Below are positions 1 to 5,836 of a stretch of DNA of 5,836 nt, one piece after another. This stretch comes from JBOGFI01 sp050743365 (lineage in GTDB: Bacteria; Actinomycetota; Acidimicrobiia; IMCC26256; JACDBD01). The number at the start of each line of letters is the position of its first letter. The first letter of the stretch is position 1. The notes under the pieces were generated by a model. It had not been told where the DNA came from. It saw nothing but the letters and a program-made list of their open reading frames with translations, and made no database searches. Position numbers and translations under genes: made by a program. The stretch covers positions 1 through 5,836 of the forward strand of contig JBOGFI010000126.1 of NCBI GenBank assembly GCA_050743365.1, written 5' to 3'.

Positions 1-232
1 CTCCGCCGCCGCCTGCCTGCCCCGACGGGGCCCGGGCCGGGGTGGGCATGGCCGCGGTGCGGTCGGCGTCCCGTTCCCGCGCCGCCCGAGTGGCGGTGAC
101 CGGCGCCGGCCGCACCTGGGCCGGCACCTTGAGCGCCCGGCCGCACTGCTCGCACCGGAACGTCGGCGCGTCAGGCAGCGCGGAGACGGGGTGCTTGTTG
201 CCGCACGCCGGGCACTGGAGCGCCTTCGCCAT
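1..232 (-). CDS. Zinc-ribbon protein, N-terminal part (runs off the left edge)
   Basis: I read 77 residues from an ATG at 232-230 to the window edge; the C-terminal part is missing. The first 33 residues form a compact zinc ribbon with two CxxC knuckles, C7-P-A-C10-G and C27-E-Q-C30-G. This is the usual four-cysteine Zn2+ site. It is followed by a low-complexity Pro/Ala/Arg/Gly stretch (about residues 38-77) that looks like a linker to an unseen domain or membrane segment. The start lies 13 nt after the trpD stop and has no clear Shine-Dalgarno, so translation may be coupled to trpD. The cysteine spacing and the good codon structure on this strand support a real gene. I do not recognise the family; ribbons of this kind occur in small regulatory, nucleic-acid-binding and membrane-anchored proteins. 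The function is unknown. Confidence 0.7.
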   Translation of the reverse strand, partial: MAKALQCPACGNKHPVSALPDAPTFRCEQCGRALKVPAQVRPAPVTATRAARERDADRTAAMPTPARAPSGQAGGGG

Positions 233-245
233 CAGATCGCTTCGG

Positions 246-1310
246 TCAACCAGCGTCGTCGCGGGCAGAGACGCTCGTCCGGACGAAGGCGTCGAGCGCG
301 TCGGCGGCGCGACCCTCGTCGATTGAGACCCGGGCCTGCTCCACGCCGGCGGCGAGGTCGGACGCGACGCCCGACGCCACCAGGGCGGCGGCGGCGTTGA
401 GCGTCACGACGTCGCGGGGCCCGCCCGGCTCGCCGCCGAGCACCCGCTTGGCAACCTCGGCGTTGGTGGCGGCGTCGCCGCCCACGAGGTCGGCGGGCTC
501 GGCCCGAGCGAAGCCGTAGTCGGAGGGATCGAGGACGTAGCTACGGACGCTGCCGCCCTCGTCGAGCTCGTGGACGGTCGACACCGTCGTCGTCGTGAGC
601 TCGTCGAGGCCGTCGTCGCCGCAGAACACCAACGCCCGCTCGCTCCCGAGCTCGACGAGCGCACCGGCCATCCGCTCCGCCATGCCCGGGTCGGACACCC
701 CGAGCACCTGACGCCGGACCCGGGCCGGGTTGGCGAGGGGGCCGAGGAAGTTGAACGTGGTCGCCACGCCGAGCTCACGACGGGACGGGCCCGCGAACCG
801 CAGCGCGGGGTGGAACTTCTGAGCGAAGCAGAAGCCGATGCCGGCCTCCTCCACGCATCGGGCCACCCCCGCCGGGCCGAGGTCGATCACGACGCCCAGC
901 GCCTCCAGCAGGTCGGCCGACCCGCACGCCGACGACGCCGCCCGGTTCCCGTGCTTGGCGACCCGCACCCCGGCGCCGGCCACCACCAGCGCCGCCAGCG
1001 TCGAGACGTTGATGGTGTGGGAGCGGTCGCCGCCCGTCCCGCAGGTGTCGACCACGGGCCCGTCGTCGGGGAGCTCGACGCGCTCCGAGAACGCGAGCAT
1101 GGTGCGCACCAGCGCCGCGAGCTCGGGCACGGTCTCGCCCTTCGACCGCAGCGCCACCGCGAACCCGGCGATCTGGGCGTCGGTGGCCTGTCCGTCGAGG
1201 ATGGCCGCCATCGCCTGCTCGACCAGCTCCGGCGGCAGGTCCTCGCGCCGCACCAACCGGCCGATCACGTCGGGCCAGAGGGCGGGGGAGGTCTGGCCTC
1301 GTCCGACCAC
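246..1310 (-). CDS. trpD: Anthranilate phosphoribosyltransferase (TrpD)
   Basis: This cytosolic enzyme transfers the phosphoribosyl group of PRPP to anthranilate, the second committed step of tryptophan synthesis. From the GTG at 1310 the protein has 354 residues, normal for the family. The small helical N-terminal domain (about 11-75) is followed by the nucleoside-phosphorylase-like alpha/beta domain. Visible motifs are the PRPP/pyrophosphate loop GTGGD (91-95), NVST (101-104), KHGNR followed by a Ser/Ala-rich turn (119-133), the anthranilate-site arginine R177 in RRELG, LGPLANP (189-195), and the Mg2+-binding pair D236-E237. The GTG at 1310 was chosen because GGTGGGA lies 6 nt upstream; an in-frame GTG at 1322 would overlap the preceding gene by 10 nt. 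It starts 2 nt after the acyl-CoA dehydrogenase stop, so the two are almost certainly cotranscribed. No other trp gene is in view. The open frame continues upstream to 1634, but that part is antisense-free shadow of the dehydrogenase gene. Confidence 0.95.
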   Translation of the reverse strand: MVGRGQTSPALWPDVIGRLVRREDLPPELVEQAMAAILDGQATDAQIAGFAVALRSKGETVPELAALVRTMLAFSERVELPDDGPVVDTCGTGGDRSHTINVSTLAALVVAGAGVRVAKHGNRAASSACGSADLLEALGVVIDLGPAGVARCVEEAGIGFCFAQKFHPALRFAGPSRRELGVATTFNFLGPLANPARVRRQVLGVSDPGMAERMAGALVELGSERALVFCGDDGLDELTTTTVSTVHELDEGGSVRSYVLDPSDYGFARAEPADLVGGDAATNAEVAKRVLGGEPGGPRDVVTLNAAAALVASGVASDLAAGVEQARVSIDEGRAADALDAFVRTSVSARDDAG

Positions 1311-1312
1311 GA

Positions 1313-2479
1313 CTAGTCCCACCAGAGGTCGCGGTCGAGCACGCCGCGGCTGATGAGCCCGAGCTGCACCTGCGAGGTGCCTTCGACGATCGTGAGCTGC
1401 TTCGCGTCGCGGTAGTAGAGCTCGAGGGGGTGGTCCTTCATGTAGCCGGCCGCCCCGAGCATCTGGAGCGCCTCGCCCGACACCTTGACCGCCAGCTCGG
1501 TGGCGTAGTACTTCGCCATGGAGAGGAACGGCACCCATTCCTTGGTGAACTGGCCCCGGTCGGCCATCCACGCCGCCCGATAGGTGAGCAGCCGAGCCGC
1601 CTCGATCTCGGTGGCGAGGTCGGCGATCTTCCACTGGATGCCCTGAAAGTCGGCGATCGTCTGCCCGAACGCCTCACGTTGCTTCACGTAGTCGACCGCG
1701 TACATGAGCGCACCCTCGGCCAGGCCGATGCCCCGGGCCGCCACGATGGGCCGCATCGAGTTCAGGCCGAGCATGGCGAGCCGGAACCCGCCGATCTCGC
1801 CGACCACGTTCTCGGCCGGGACACGCACGCTGTCGAGCACCAGCTCGCCGGTGTCGACACCCTTGACGCCCATCTTGCGGTCGATGCGGCCGATCTGCAC
1901 TCCCGGCCACGACCGTTCGACGACGAAGGCGCTGACGCTGTCGTGGGCGCGGGAGTCGGCCGGGCCGGTCTTGGCGAACACGCAGTACCAGTCGGCCTGG
2001 CGGACACCCGACATCCAGCACTTCGTGCCCGTGAGCACCCAGTCGGAGCCGTCGGGCACCGCCTTGGTGCGCATGCCCATCACGTCGCTGCCGGCCTGGG
2101 CCTCCGAGAGCCCGAAGGCGGCCCGGGCCTCACCGGTGGCGACCGGCCGCACGTAGCGCCGGTTCTGCTCGTCGCTGCCGGCGATCATCACCGGCCCCGT
2201 GGGCAGCCGGGTGAGCAGGAGCATGAGGGCGGCGGCGTTCGAGTACTTCGCCACCTCCTCGATGGCGATCGCGAGTCCGAGAATCCCGGCGCCGGACCCG
2301 CCCAATTCCTCGGGGACGCACAGGCCCGTCAGACCGGTGCTGACAAACAGCTCGAAGAGGTCGTCGGGGTACTCCTCGGTCTCGTCGATCTCGCGCGCCC
2401 GGGGCGCCACCCGCTCCTGCGCCAGCTTCCGCACGCTGGCCTGGAGGTCGACGAGCTCCGGGGGGAGGTCGAAGTTCAC
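1313..2479 (-). CDS. Acyl-CoA dehydrogenase family flavoprotein
   Basis: A 388-residue FAD enzyme of the standard acyl-CoA dehydrogenase length. The family introduces an alpha-beta double bond into acyl-CoA thioesters and passes electrons to electron-transfer flavoprotein in the cytosol. The N-terminal helical domain spans about 1-118, the beta domain 119-235 and the C-terminal helical domain 236-388. GLSEAQAGSDVMG (123-135) matches the first family signature, KCWMSG (153-158) sits at the flavin-contact loop, and KQREAFGQ (266-273) carries the conserved Arg-Phe-Gly. The catalytic base is present as E366 in the context IVEGTSQ, as in short- and medium-chain enzymes. Q339-GAAGY (342-346) resembles the second signature, with Leu at 354 where Arg is usual. 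The start is a GTG; GGTAGG lies 9 nt upstream. Substrate chain length cannot be told from the sequence. It directly precedes trpD (2-nt gap) and follows whiB by 55 nt. Confidence 0.92.
   Translation of the reverse strand: MNFDLPPELVDLQASVRKLAQERVAPRAREIDETEEYPDDLFELFVSTGLTGLCVPEELGGSGAGILGLAIAIEEVAKYSNAAALMLLLTRLPTGPVMIAGSDEQNRRYVRPVATGEARAAFGLSEAQAGSDVMGMRTKAVPDGSDWVLTGTKCWMSGVRQADWYCVFAKTGPADSRAHDSVSAFVVERSWPGVQIGRIDRKMGVKGVDTGELVLDSVRVPAENVVGEIGGFRLAMLGLNSMRPIVAARGIGLAEGALMYAVDYVKQREAFGQTIADFQGIQWKIADLATEIEAARLLTYRAAWMADRGQFTKEWVPFLSMAKYYATELAVKVSGEALQMLGAAGYMKDHPLELYYRDAKQLTIVEGTSQVQLGLISRGVLDRDLWWD
1317..1323 (-). promoter_or_regulatory. Ribosome binding site that fixes the trpD start
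   Basis: GGTGGGA on the minus strand lies 6 nt before the GTG at 1310. It sits inside the last codons of the acyl-CoA dehydrogenase gene, as expected for coupled genes. It favours the 1310 start over the in-frame GTG at 1322, which falls within this sequence. Confidence 0.5.
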
Positions 2480-2492
2480 CCGAGCGAGCCTA

Positions 2493-2517
2493 CCGGGGCG
2501 CCCCCGCCCCTCCCCGG
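2493..2517 (-). repeat. GC-rich inverted repeat between whiB and the acyl-CoA dehydrogenase
   Basis: CCGGGG (2493-2498) pairs with CCCCGG (2512-2517), and an overlapping palindrome GGGGCGCCCC occupies 2495-2504. On the transcribed minus strand the hairpin starts 17 nt after the whiB stop. There is no T-run, so it is not a classical intrinsic terminator. It could pause or partly terminate transcription, or simply reflect GC richness. Confidence 0.3.
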
Positions 2518-2534
2518 AGCAGACCGGAAGTGGA

Positions 2535-2768
2535 TCAGGCGGTCTTGCGGCGCCGGCGGAGCACGCGGCGCCGTTCGCGCTCGGTCAGCCCGCCCCACAC
2601 GCCGTGCTTCTCCCGGGACGCGAGGGCGTACTCGAGGCAGGCCTCCCGGACGGGGCAGAGCGCGCAGATCTCCTTGGCCTCCGCGGCGTCGTCGTCGTCG
2701 GAGACCGGGTAGAAGACCTCGGGGTCGATGCCTCGACACCGGGCCAGTTGGCGCCAGGAGAGGTTCAT
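2535..2768 (-). CDS. WhiB-family iron-sulfur transcriptional regulator
   Basis: A 77-residue protein with the complete WhiB plan. Four cysteines at C11, C35, C38 and C44 (C-x23-C-x2-C-x5-C) bind a [4Fe-4S] cluster in this family. The turn GVWGG (56-60) contacts the principal sigma factor region 4 in characterised members. A basic C-terminal tail (RRRVLRRRRK) is suited to DNA binding. The segment REACLEYALASREKHGVWGGLTERERRR is closest, from memory, to the WhiB2/WhmD type linked to cell division and sporulation septation, but I would not fix the paralogue without an alignment. The acidic run DDDD (24-27) between the first and second cysteines is normal in position. I chose the ATG at 2768 because it gives the usual short N-terminus, with AGGGTG about 9 nt upstream. 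The frame stays open far upstream, antisense to the antiporter gene, which is a GC effect. It may head the minus-strand unit. Confidence 0.93.
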   Translation of the reverse strand: MNLSWRQLARCRGIDPEVFYPVSDDDDAAEAKEICALCPVREACLEYALASREKHGVWGGLTERERRRVLRRRRKTA

Positions 2769-2821
2769 CAGGCGTGCACCCTGAACACGAGTTGCCCCCC
2801 ACCGGCACACCGCCGGCGGGA

Positions 2822-2834
2822 ATGGTTCAACCAT
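2822..2834. promoter_or_regulatory. Perfect 13-bp palindrome, candidate operator upstream of whiB
   Basis: ATGGTT-C-AACCAT is a perfect inverted repeat with a one-base centre, lying 53 nt upstream of the whiB start in the only AT-richer patch of the divergent intergenic region (about 2821-2880). A dyad of this size and position is typical of a repressor or activator half-site pair. No regulator can be named. Confidence 0.35.
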
Positions 2835-2856
2835 CCTTGATTCGACCAATATTCCC

Positions 2857-2867
2857 CTCAGCCTGAG
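2857..2867. repeat. Second short palindrome in the whiB/antiporter intergenic region
   Basis: CTCAG-C-CTGAG is a perfect 5-1-5 inverted repeat, 22 bp to the right of the 13-bp palindrome. The centres of the two are 34 bp apart, a little over three helical turns. It could be a second operator or chance; an 11-bp dyad alone is weak evidence. Confidence 0.22.
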
Positions 2868-2930
2868 CGGAAAACTTCCAGGCGCGTGGGCCGGTCGGAG
2901 CGGGCCCCGAGCGCCCGGGAGGCGGTTTCG

Positions 2931-2936
2931 TAGGAT
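2931..2936 (+). promoter_or_regulatory. Candidate -10 box for a leaderless antiporter transcript
   Basis: TAGGAT fits the actinobacterial -10 pattern TAnnnT and ends 6 nt before the GTG at 2943. If it is a -10 element (-12 to -7), the transcription start falls exactly on the first base of the start codon, the arrangement of many leaderless actinobacterial genes. No good -35 is seen at the expected distance. The AGGA within it could instead be a Shine-Dalgarno, 7 nt from the GTG. Confidence 0.4.
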
Positions 2937-2942
2937 CGGGGC

Positions 2943-4247
2943 GTGACCTCCGAGCCCTCGTCGCACCCCCGCGGCCAGCGCGTCGTCATCGCCGCCGCCG
3001 TCGCGACGACGCTCCCGGGCCTCGCGCTCCGGGTGTCGGGCTCGCACCCGGTCGAGTGGCTGGGGGCGGTCCTGTTCGGGCTGGCGATCGTGGGGGCGGC
3101 GTTCCTGCTGGCGTGGGCGGCGGAGGCGGTGCAGCTCGACGTCTCGCAGGGCCTCGCCCTCGCCCTGCTGGCGCTCATCGCCGTCCTGCCCGAGTACGCG
3201 GTCGACTTCGTCTTCACGTGGAAGGCGGGCGAGGACCCCGACGAGTTCGCCCCCCTCGCCCTGGCCAACATGACCGGCGCCAACCGGCTCCTCATCGGGG
3301 TGGGGTGGTCGATGGTGGTGCTGCTGGCGGCGTACCGGCTCCGCAAGGCGGCCTCCGAGGGACGCTCCCGGGGGCCCGTCAACACCGACATCTCGCTGGA
3401 GCGTTCGCACGCCATCGAGATCGCGTTCCTCGCCGTGGCCACCCTCTACTCGCTGACGCTGCCGCTCAAGCGCACGCTGACGCTCGTCGACACCGCCGTG
3501 CTCGTCACCGTGTTCGTGCTCTACGTCGTGCGGATCAGCCGGGCCCCGGCCGAGGAACCGCACCTGGTCGGGCCGGCCCAGTTGGTGGGCAGCCTCCCGG
3601 TCCGGCAGCGGCGGATGGCGATCGCGGTGATGTTCCTGTTCGCGGCGGGCGTGATCCTGGCATGCGCCGAGCCGTTCGCCGACGCGCTGGTGACCGCGGG
3701 CGAGGAGCTCGGCATCAGCACCTTCCTACTGGTGCAGTGGGTCGCACCGCTCGCGTCGGAGGCGCCCGAGCTCCTCGTGGCCGGCCTGTTCGCCTGGCGG
3801 CTCAACACGAACGCTGCGCTCGGCGCGCTGGTGTCGTCGAAGGTGAACCAGTGGACGCTGCTGGTCGGGACTCTGCCACTCGTGTTCGCCCTGTCGGCGG
3901 CGACGACTCACGGCCTGCCGATCGACGCGGTACAGCGCGAGGAGCTGTTCCTCACCGCCGCTCAGTCGGCGTTCGCGGTCGCGGTGCTGTCGAACCGCCG
4001 ACTCGGAGTGCGCGAGGCTCTCACTCTGCTGGGGCTGTTCCTGGGCCAGTTCGTCATGAGCGGCGTGCTCCCGGATAACCTGCGCTCCTTCGAGCGGGTG
4101 GGCTTCGGCGTGGCCTACCTGGTACTCGCCGCCGGCACGCTCTACCAGCAGCGGCGTGCGCTCCCCCGTCTCGTGCACGACGGCTTCCGCACCGATGTCA
4201 ACGAGCTCGTCCGCAACGACGACGTGCCGGCCGAGGAACCGATATGA
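2943..4247 (+). CDS. Cation/Ca2+ antiporter superfamily membrane protein (Na+/Ca2+ or Na+/H+ exchanger type)
   Basis: A 434-residue polytopic inner-membrane protein with about ten to eleven hydrophobic helices in two related halves (roughly 13-198 and 225-402). These are joined by a cytoplasmic-looking polar loop (199-224). The two alpha-repeat regions characteristic of the family are visible. In the first, LPEYAVDF (82-89) is followed by LANMTGAN (107-114). In the second, APLASEAPELL (268-278) is followed by SSKVNQWT (298-305). Acidic residues E84 and E273/E276, with N109, N114 and N302, are the expected cation ligands. The family moves Ca2+ or another cation outward against Na+ or H+; ion choice cannot be read here. 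The N-terminus has no cleavable signal peptide, and the C-terminal tail (403-434) is polar. The GTG start follows a TAGGAT box by 6 nt. The gene overlaps the next by 4 nt (ATGA), so they are coupled. Confidence 0.88.
   Translation: MTSEPSSHPRGQRVVIAAAVATTLPGLALRVSGSHPVEWLGAVLFGLAIVGAAFLLAWAAEAVQLDVSQGLALALLALIAVLPEYAVDFVFTWKAGEDPDEFAPLALANMTGANRLLIGVGWSMVVLLAAYRLRKAASEGRSRGPVNTDISLERSHAIEIAFLAVATLYSLTLPLKRTLTLVDTAVLVTVFVLYVVRISRAPAEEPHLVGPAQLVGSLPVRQRRMAIAVMFLFAAGVILACAEPFADALVTAGEELGISTFLLVQWVAPLASEAPELLVAGLFAWRLNTNAALGALVSSKVNQWTLLVGTLPLVFALSAATTHGLPIDAVQREELFLTAAQSAFAVAVLSNRRLGVREALTLLGLFLGQFVMSGVLPDNLRSFERVGFGVAYLVLAAGTLYQQRRALPRLVHDGFRTDVNELVRNDDVPAEEPI
4233..4238 (+). promoter_or_regulatory. 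Shine-Dalgarno for the small membrane protein, inside the antiporter gene
   Basis: GAGGAA lies 5 nt before the ATG at 4244. The ATG overlaps the antiporter stop codon as ATGA. Strong SD plus overlap indicates translational coupling and fixes the start of the downstream gene. Confidence 0.6.
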
Positions 4248-4690
4248 GCGACGGCACCGCGAGCGCGATCGACCTGCGGGCCCTGGCACGCGGCGCCCTG
4301 GTGGGGCTGGCGATCATCGTGCCGGTCACGGTGCTGCGCGCCGTGCTCGACCGTGCCCTCGACGACTTCGACGACAGCGTCTGGAAGGGCGTGCTGTTCG
4401 TCGTCATCCTCGCCGCCTTCCTGGTGGCGGGCTGGTCGACGGGACGGCTCGCTCCGAGCGCGCCGCTGTCGAACGGTGCGCTCGCCGCGCTCGGCGCGAT
4501 CGTCCTGTGGCTCCCGATCCGGCTGCTGATCTGGCTCGTCCGCGACGACTCGCGCGGCCTCGTGAGCGGCGAGGACGCCGCGCTCAGCCCCGGGCAGCTG
4601 CTCGGCACCGCCGCGTTCGCCGCTGCGCTCGGGATGGTGGGCGGGATGCTCGGGGCGCGCCGCGCGCAGGCGGGGCACACCGAAGCCTGA
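4244..4690 (+). CDS. Small four-helix membrane protein, partner of the antiporter
   Basis: A 148-residue protein with four likely transmembrane helices at about 16-34, 47-66, 78-99 and 117-137, and short polar ends. An acidic loop (DRALDDFDDS, 36-45) separates helices 1 and 2, and RDDSRG (100-105) separates 3 and 4. The last helix is Ala/Gly-rich (AAFAAALGMVGGMLGA), suited to tight helix packing. No catalytic motif or signal peptide is visible and I do not recognise the family. It begins with an ATGA overlap on the antiporter gene behind a strong SD, so both proteins are made together. An accessory or stabilising subunit of the antiporter is a reasonable inference, but an unrelated membrane protein in the same operon is possible. 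The coding evidence is the overlap, the helix pattern and normal GC-rich codon use. Confidence 0.8.
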   Translation: MSDGTASAIDLRALARGALVGLAIIVPVTVLRAVLDRALDDFDDSVWKGVLFVVILAAFLVAGWSTGRLAPSAPLSNGALAALGAIVLWLPIRLLIWLVRDDSRGLVSGEDAALSPGQLLGTAAFAAALGMVGGMLGARRAQAGHTEA

Positions 4691-4699
4691 GCGGCTGAA

Positions 4700-4715
4700 G
4701 CCCGGGCGACCGGGC
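4700..4715 (+). repeat. Hairpin with GCGA tetraloop after the antiporter operon
   Basis: GCCCGG (4700-4705) and CCGGGC (4710-4715) form a 6-bp GC stem closed by GCGA, a GNRA-type tetraloop, 9 nt after the stop codon of the small membrane protein. There is no T-run, so termination is possible but unproven; it may also stabilise the mRNA 3' end. Confidence 0.4.
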
Positions 4716-4737
4716 CCCATTCGGCGCGACAATGGGG
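4715..4737 (+). repeat. Second hairpin immediately before rnpB
   Basis: CCCCATT (4715-4721) pairs perfectly with AATGGGG (4731-4737) around a 9-nt loop. It abuts the preceding hairpin and its right arm overlaps the candidate rnpB -10 box. It could be part of a bipartite terminator that insulates rnpB from the upstream operon. Confidence 0.4.
4728..4733 (+). promoter_or_regulatory. Candidate rnpB -10 box
   Basis: GACAAT resembles a TACAAT-type -10 element and ends 6 nt before position 4740, which is the first base able to pair in the extended P1 helix. That places a transcription start where the RNA should begin. The -35 is poor: GCGACC at 4706-4711 with a 16-nt spacer matches only the central GAC. 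Confidence 0.3.
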
Positions 4738-4739
4738 GG

Positions 4740-5087
<348 letters not shown>

Positions 5088-5100
<13 letters not shown>

Positions 5101-5114
5101 TCAATAACCCCTCA
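5088..5114. other. Candidate attachment junction of an integrated element at the rnpB 3' end
   Basis: The 3' arm of rnpB P1 (5088-5100), an 11-nt spacer and the integrase stop codon (5112-5114) meet here. Integrases commonly lie next to the att site of their element, and 3' ends of structured RNA genes are favoured targets. No second copy of the core sequence is inside the window, so this is inferred from position only. Confidence 0.3.
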
Positions 5115-5720
5115 CCACAGGTGGCCGTAGGTGTCGAGCGTCTCCTGGGCCGTCTTGTGCCCGAGGCTGCGCTGCACCACCTTCACCGACTCGCCGTGCC
5201 GGATGAGGAGCGAGGCGTAGCAATGGCGCAGGTCGTGAAAGGTCAGGCCGGGCCGGGCGCCCGATCGCCGGACGGCGGCCCGCCACACGTCGCCGAAGCG
5301 GTTGCGGCGGAGCGGCTCGCCGGCCGGCGTGGTGAAGACGAGCGCGCCGTGATCCGGTCGCGCCGTTGCCGGGAAGGCGGCGAGGTGGGACCTCATGACG
5401 GCGGCCACGCCGGCGGGCAGCGGGATGGTGCGGAAGCTGGCGACGGTCTTGGGCGGCGCGATGGCCGGCGGATGGCCGGCGCGCAGGACGACCTGGCGGT
5501 CGACCCGCAGCTCGCCCCGGCACAGGTCGAGGTTCGGGAGGACGACGCCGAACGCTTCTCCCTGGCGCAGGCCCGTCCCGGCCGTGAGCAGGACGAGGGC
5601 GCGGTAGCGCGGCGGCACGGCGTCGGCGATCGCCACCACGTCGCCGGTCGTCGCCGGCCGCACCTCGGCAGCCACCATCCGGGGCAGGCGGATGCCGACG
5701 CACGGCGACCGGGCGATCAT
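5112..5720 (-). CDS. Tyrosine recombinase (integrase) catalytic domain, frameshifted from its N-terminus
   Basis: 202 residues from an ATG at 5720 hold the full catalytic domain of a phage/ICE-type tyrosine recombinase. Catalytic residues are all present: R52 in GTGLRQGE, K91 in PPKT before SFRTIPL, H162 and R165 in FHDLRH, H188 in SLGHK, and the nucleophile Y198 in DTYGHLW. The protein cuts and rejoins DNA at att sites through a 3'-phosphotyrosine. Two oddities stand out. The protein ends four residues after Y198, whereas relatives normally continue with a short C-terminal tail (typically beginning Pro-Asp after HLW). The core-binding domain upstream is in another frame (5725-5836), so the ATG at 5720 is probably an internal methionine of a broken gene; only a weak CGGGA precedes it. 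The gene converges on rnpB, 11 nt from its 3' end. It marks the edge of an integrated element lying to the right. Confidence 0.88.
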   Translation of the reverse strand: MIARSPCVGIRLPRMVAAEVRPATTGDVVAIADAVPPRYRALVLLTAGTGLRQGEAFGVVLPNLDLCRGELRVDRQVVLRAGHPPAIAPPKTVASFRTIPLPAGVAAVMRSHLAAFPATARPDHGALVFTTPAGEPLRRNRFGDVWRAAVRRSGARPGLTFHDLRHCYASLLIRHGESVKVVQRSLGHKTAQETLDTYGHLW

Positions 5721-5724
5721 GCGG

Positions 5725-5836
5725 GTCCCGCACGGCGGCGCCGAAGATGGCGGCCAGGTAGCGGTAGACGACCTCGACGGTCGCCGGAGGCTTGGCGGGC
5801 GGCGCCGGCCCGCCCCCGAGGCGGGCGGCGGTGGCG
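5725..5836 (-). pseudogene. Integrase N-terminal fragment (end of core-binding domain), out of frame with the catalytic domain
   Basis: Reading the minus strand from 5835 gives an open frame containing PPATVEVVYRYLAAIFGA and then AVRD, ending with the Asp codon at 5727-5725. This is the last helices of the SAM-like core-binding domain of tyrosine recombinases, which usually run straight into a segment like RMIARSPCVGIRLP. That segment is encoded next, but one base out of phase. Removing one C from the CCC at 5725-5723 restores a continuous, family-like protein. Unshifted, the frame stays open through meaningless sequence to a TGA at 5103-5101. The true start lies beyond the window. A sequencing error cannot be excluded. 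Confidence 0.7.

Noticed and set aside
2493..2520. Possible G-quadruplex on the minus strand between whiB and the dehydrogenase
   Set aside because: Only three long G-runs are close together; a fourth run is missing at a suitable distance, and the bases pair better as a hairpin.
1430..2866. A 478-codon plus-strand open frame across the acyl-CoA dehydrogenase and whiB
   Set aside because: Antisense shadow of two clear genes; its His/Arg/Pro-rich, motif-free translation is what GC-rich antisense frames look like.
2769..3563. Upstream in-frame extension of WhiB to 342 residues
   Set aside because: The extension is antisense to the antiporter gene and low in complexity; the WhiB domain is complete from the ATG at 2768.
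5115..5124. Hairpin CCAC-AG-GTGG as an rnpB or integrase terminator
   Set aside because: The stem is 4 bp with a 2-nt loop, lies inside the integrase coding end and has no T-run.
5101..5733. A 210-codon minus-strand frame overlapping the integrase catalytic domain
   Set aside because: It is the unshifted continuation of the integrase N-terminal frame; its Arg/Pro-rich sequence has no recombinase motifs, unlike the overlapping frame that has all catalytic residues.

Overview
The window comes from a high-GC actinobacterium. The evidence is an intact WhiB-family gene (a family confined to Actinomycetota and their phages), strong GC bias at third codon positions, frequent GTG starts, and an actinobacterial-style AACG in the 5' strand of the RNase P RNA P4 helix. 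An acidimicrobial-type lineage is a guess; nothing here proves the class.

Left part (1-2768, minus strand, read right to left): a WhiB-type iron-sulfur regulator, an acyl-CoA dehydrogenase, trpD (anthranilate phosphoribosyltransferase) and the start of a small zinc-ribbon protein that runs off the left edge. Spacing from the dehydrogenase onward is tight (2 nt, then 13 nt), so those three genes look like one transcription unit. whiB lies 55 nt upstream of the dehydrogenase and may head it, or may be separated by a GC-rich hairpin. No other trp gene is present.

Middle (2769-4690): a divergent intergenic region holds a perfect 13-bp palindrome and a TAGGAT box placed so that the next gene could be leaderless. 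A plus-strand pair follows: a cation/Ca2+ antiporter-family membrane protein and a 148-residue four-helix membrane protein, joined by an ATGA overlap behind a strong Shine-Dalgarno. They probably form a functional pair.

Right part (4691-5836): a short spacer with two adjacent hairpins leads into the RNase P RNA gene (rnpB, class A, plus strand). This RNA appears to lack helix P18 and has two apparent mismatches in the normally invariant P4 helix. Eleven bases beyond its 3' end lies the stop codon of a convergent tyrosine recombinase (integrase). The integrase has all six catalytic residues, but it stops four residues after the catalytic tyrosine and is split from its core-binding domain by a one-base frameshift. 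The simplest reading is that rnpB's 3' end is the attachment site of an integrated element that extends beyond 5836 and whose integrase is decaying. A more interesting reading is that the recombination site lay inside the 3' end of the integrase gene, so that integration itself trimmed the protein.
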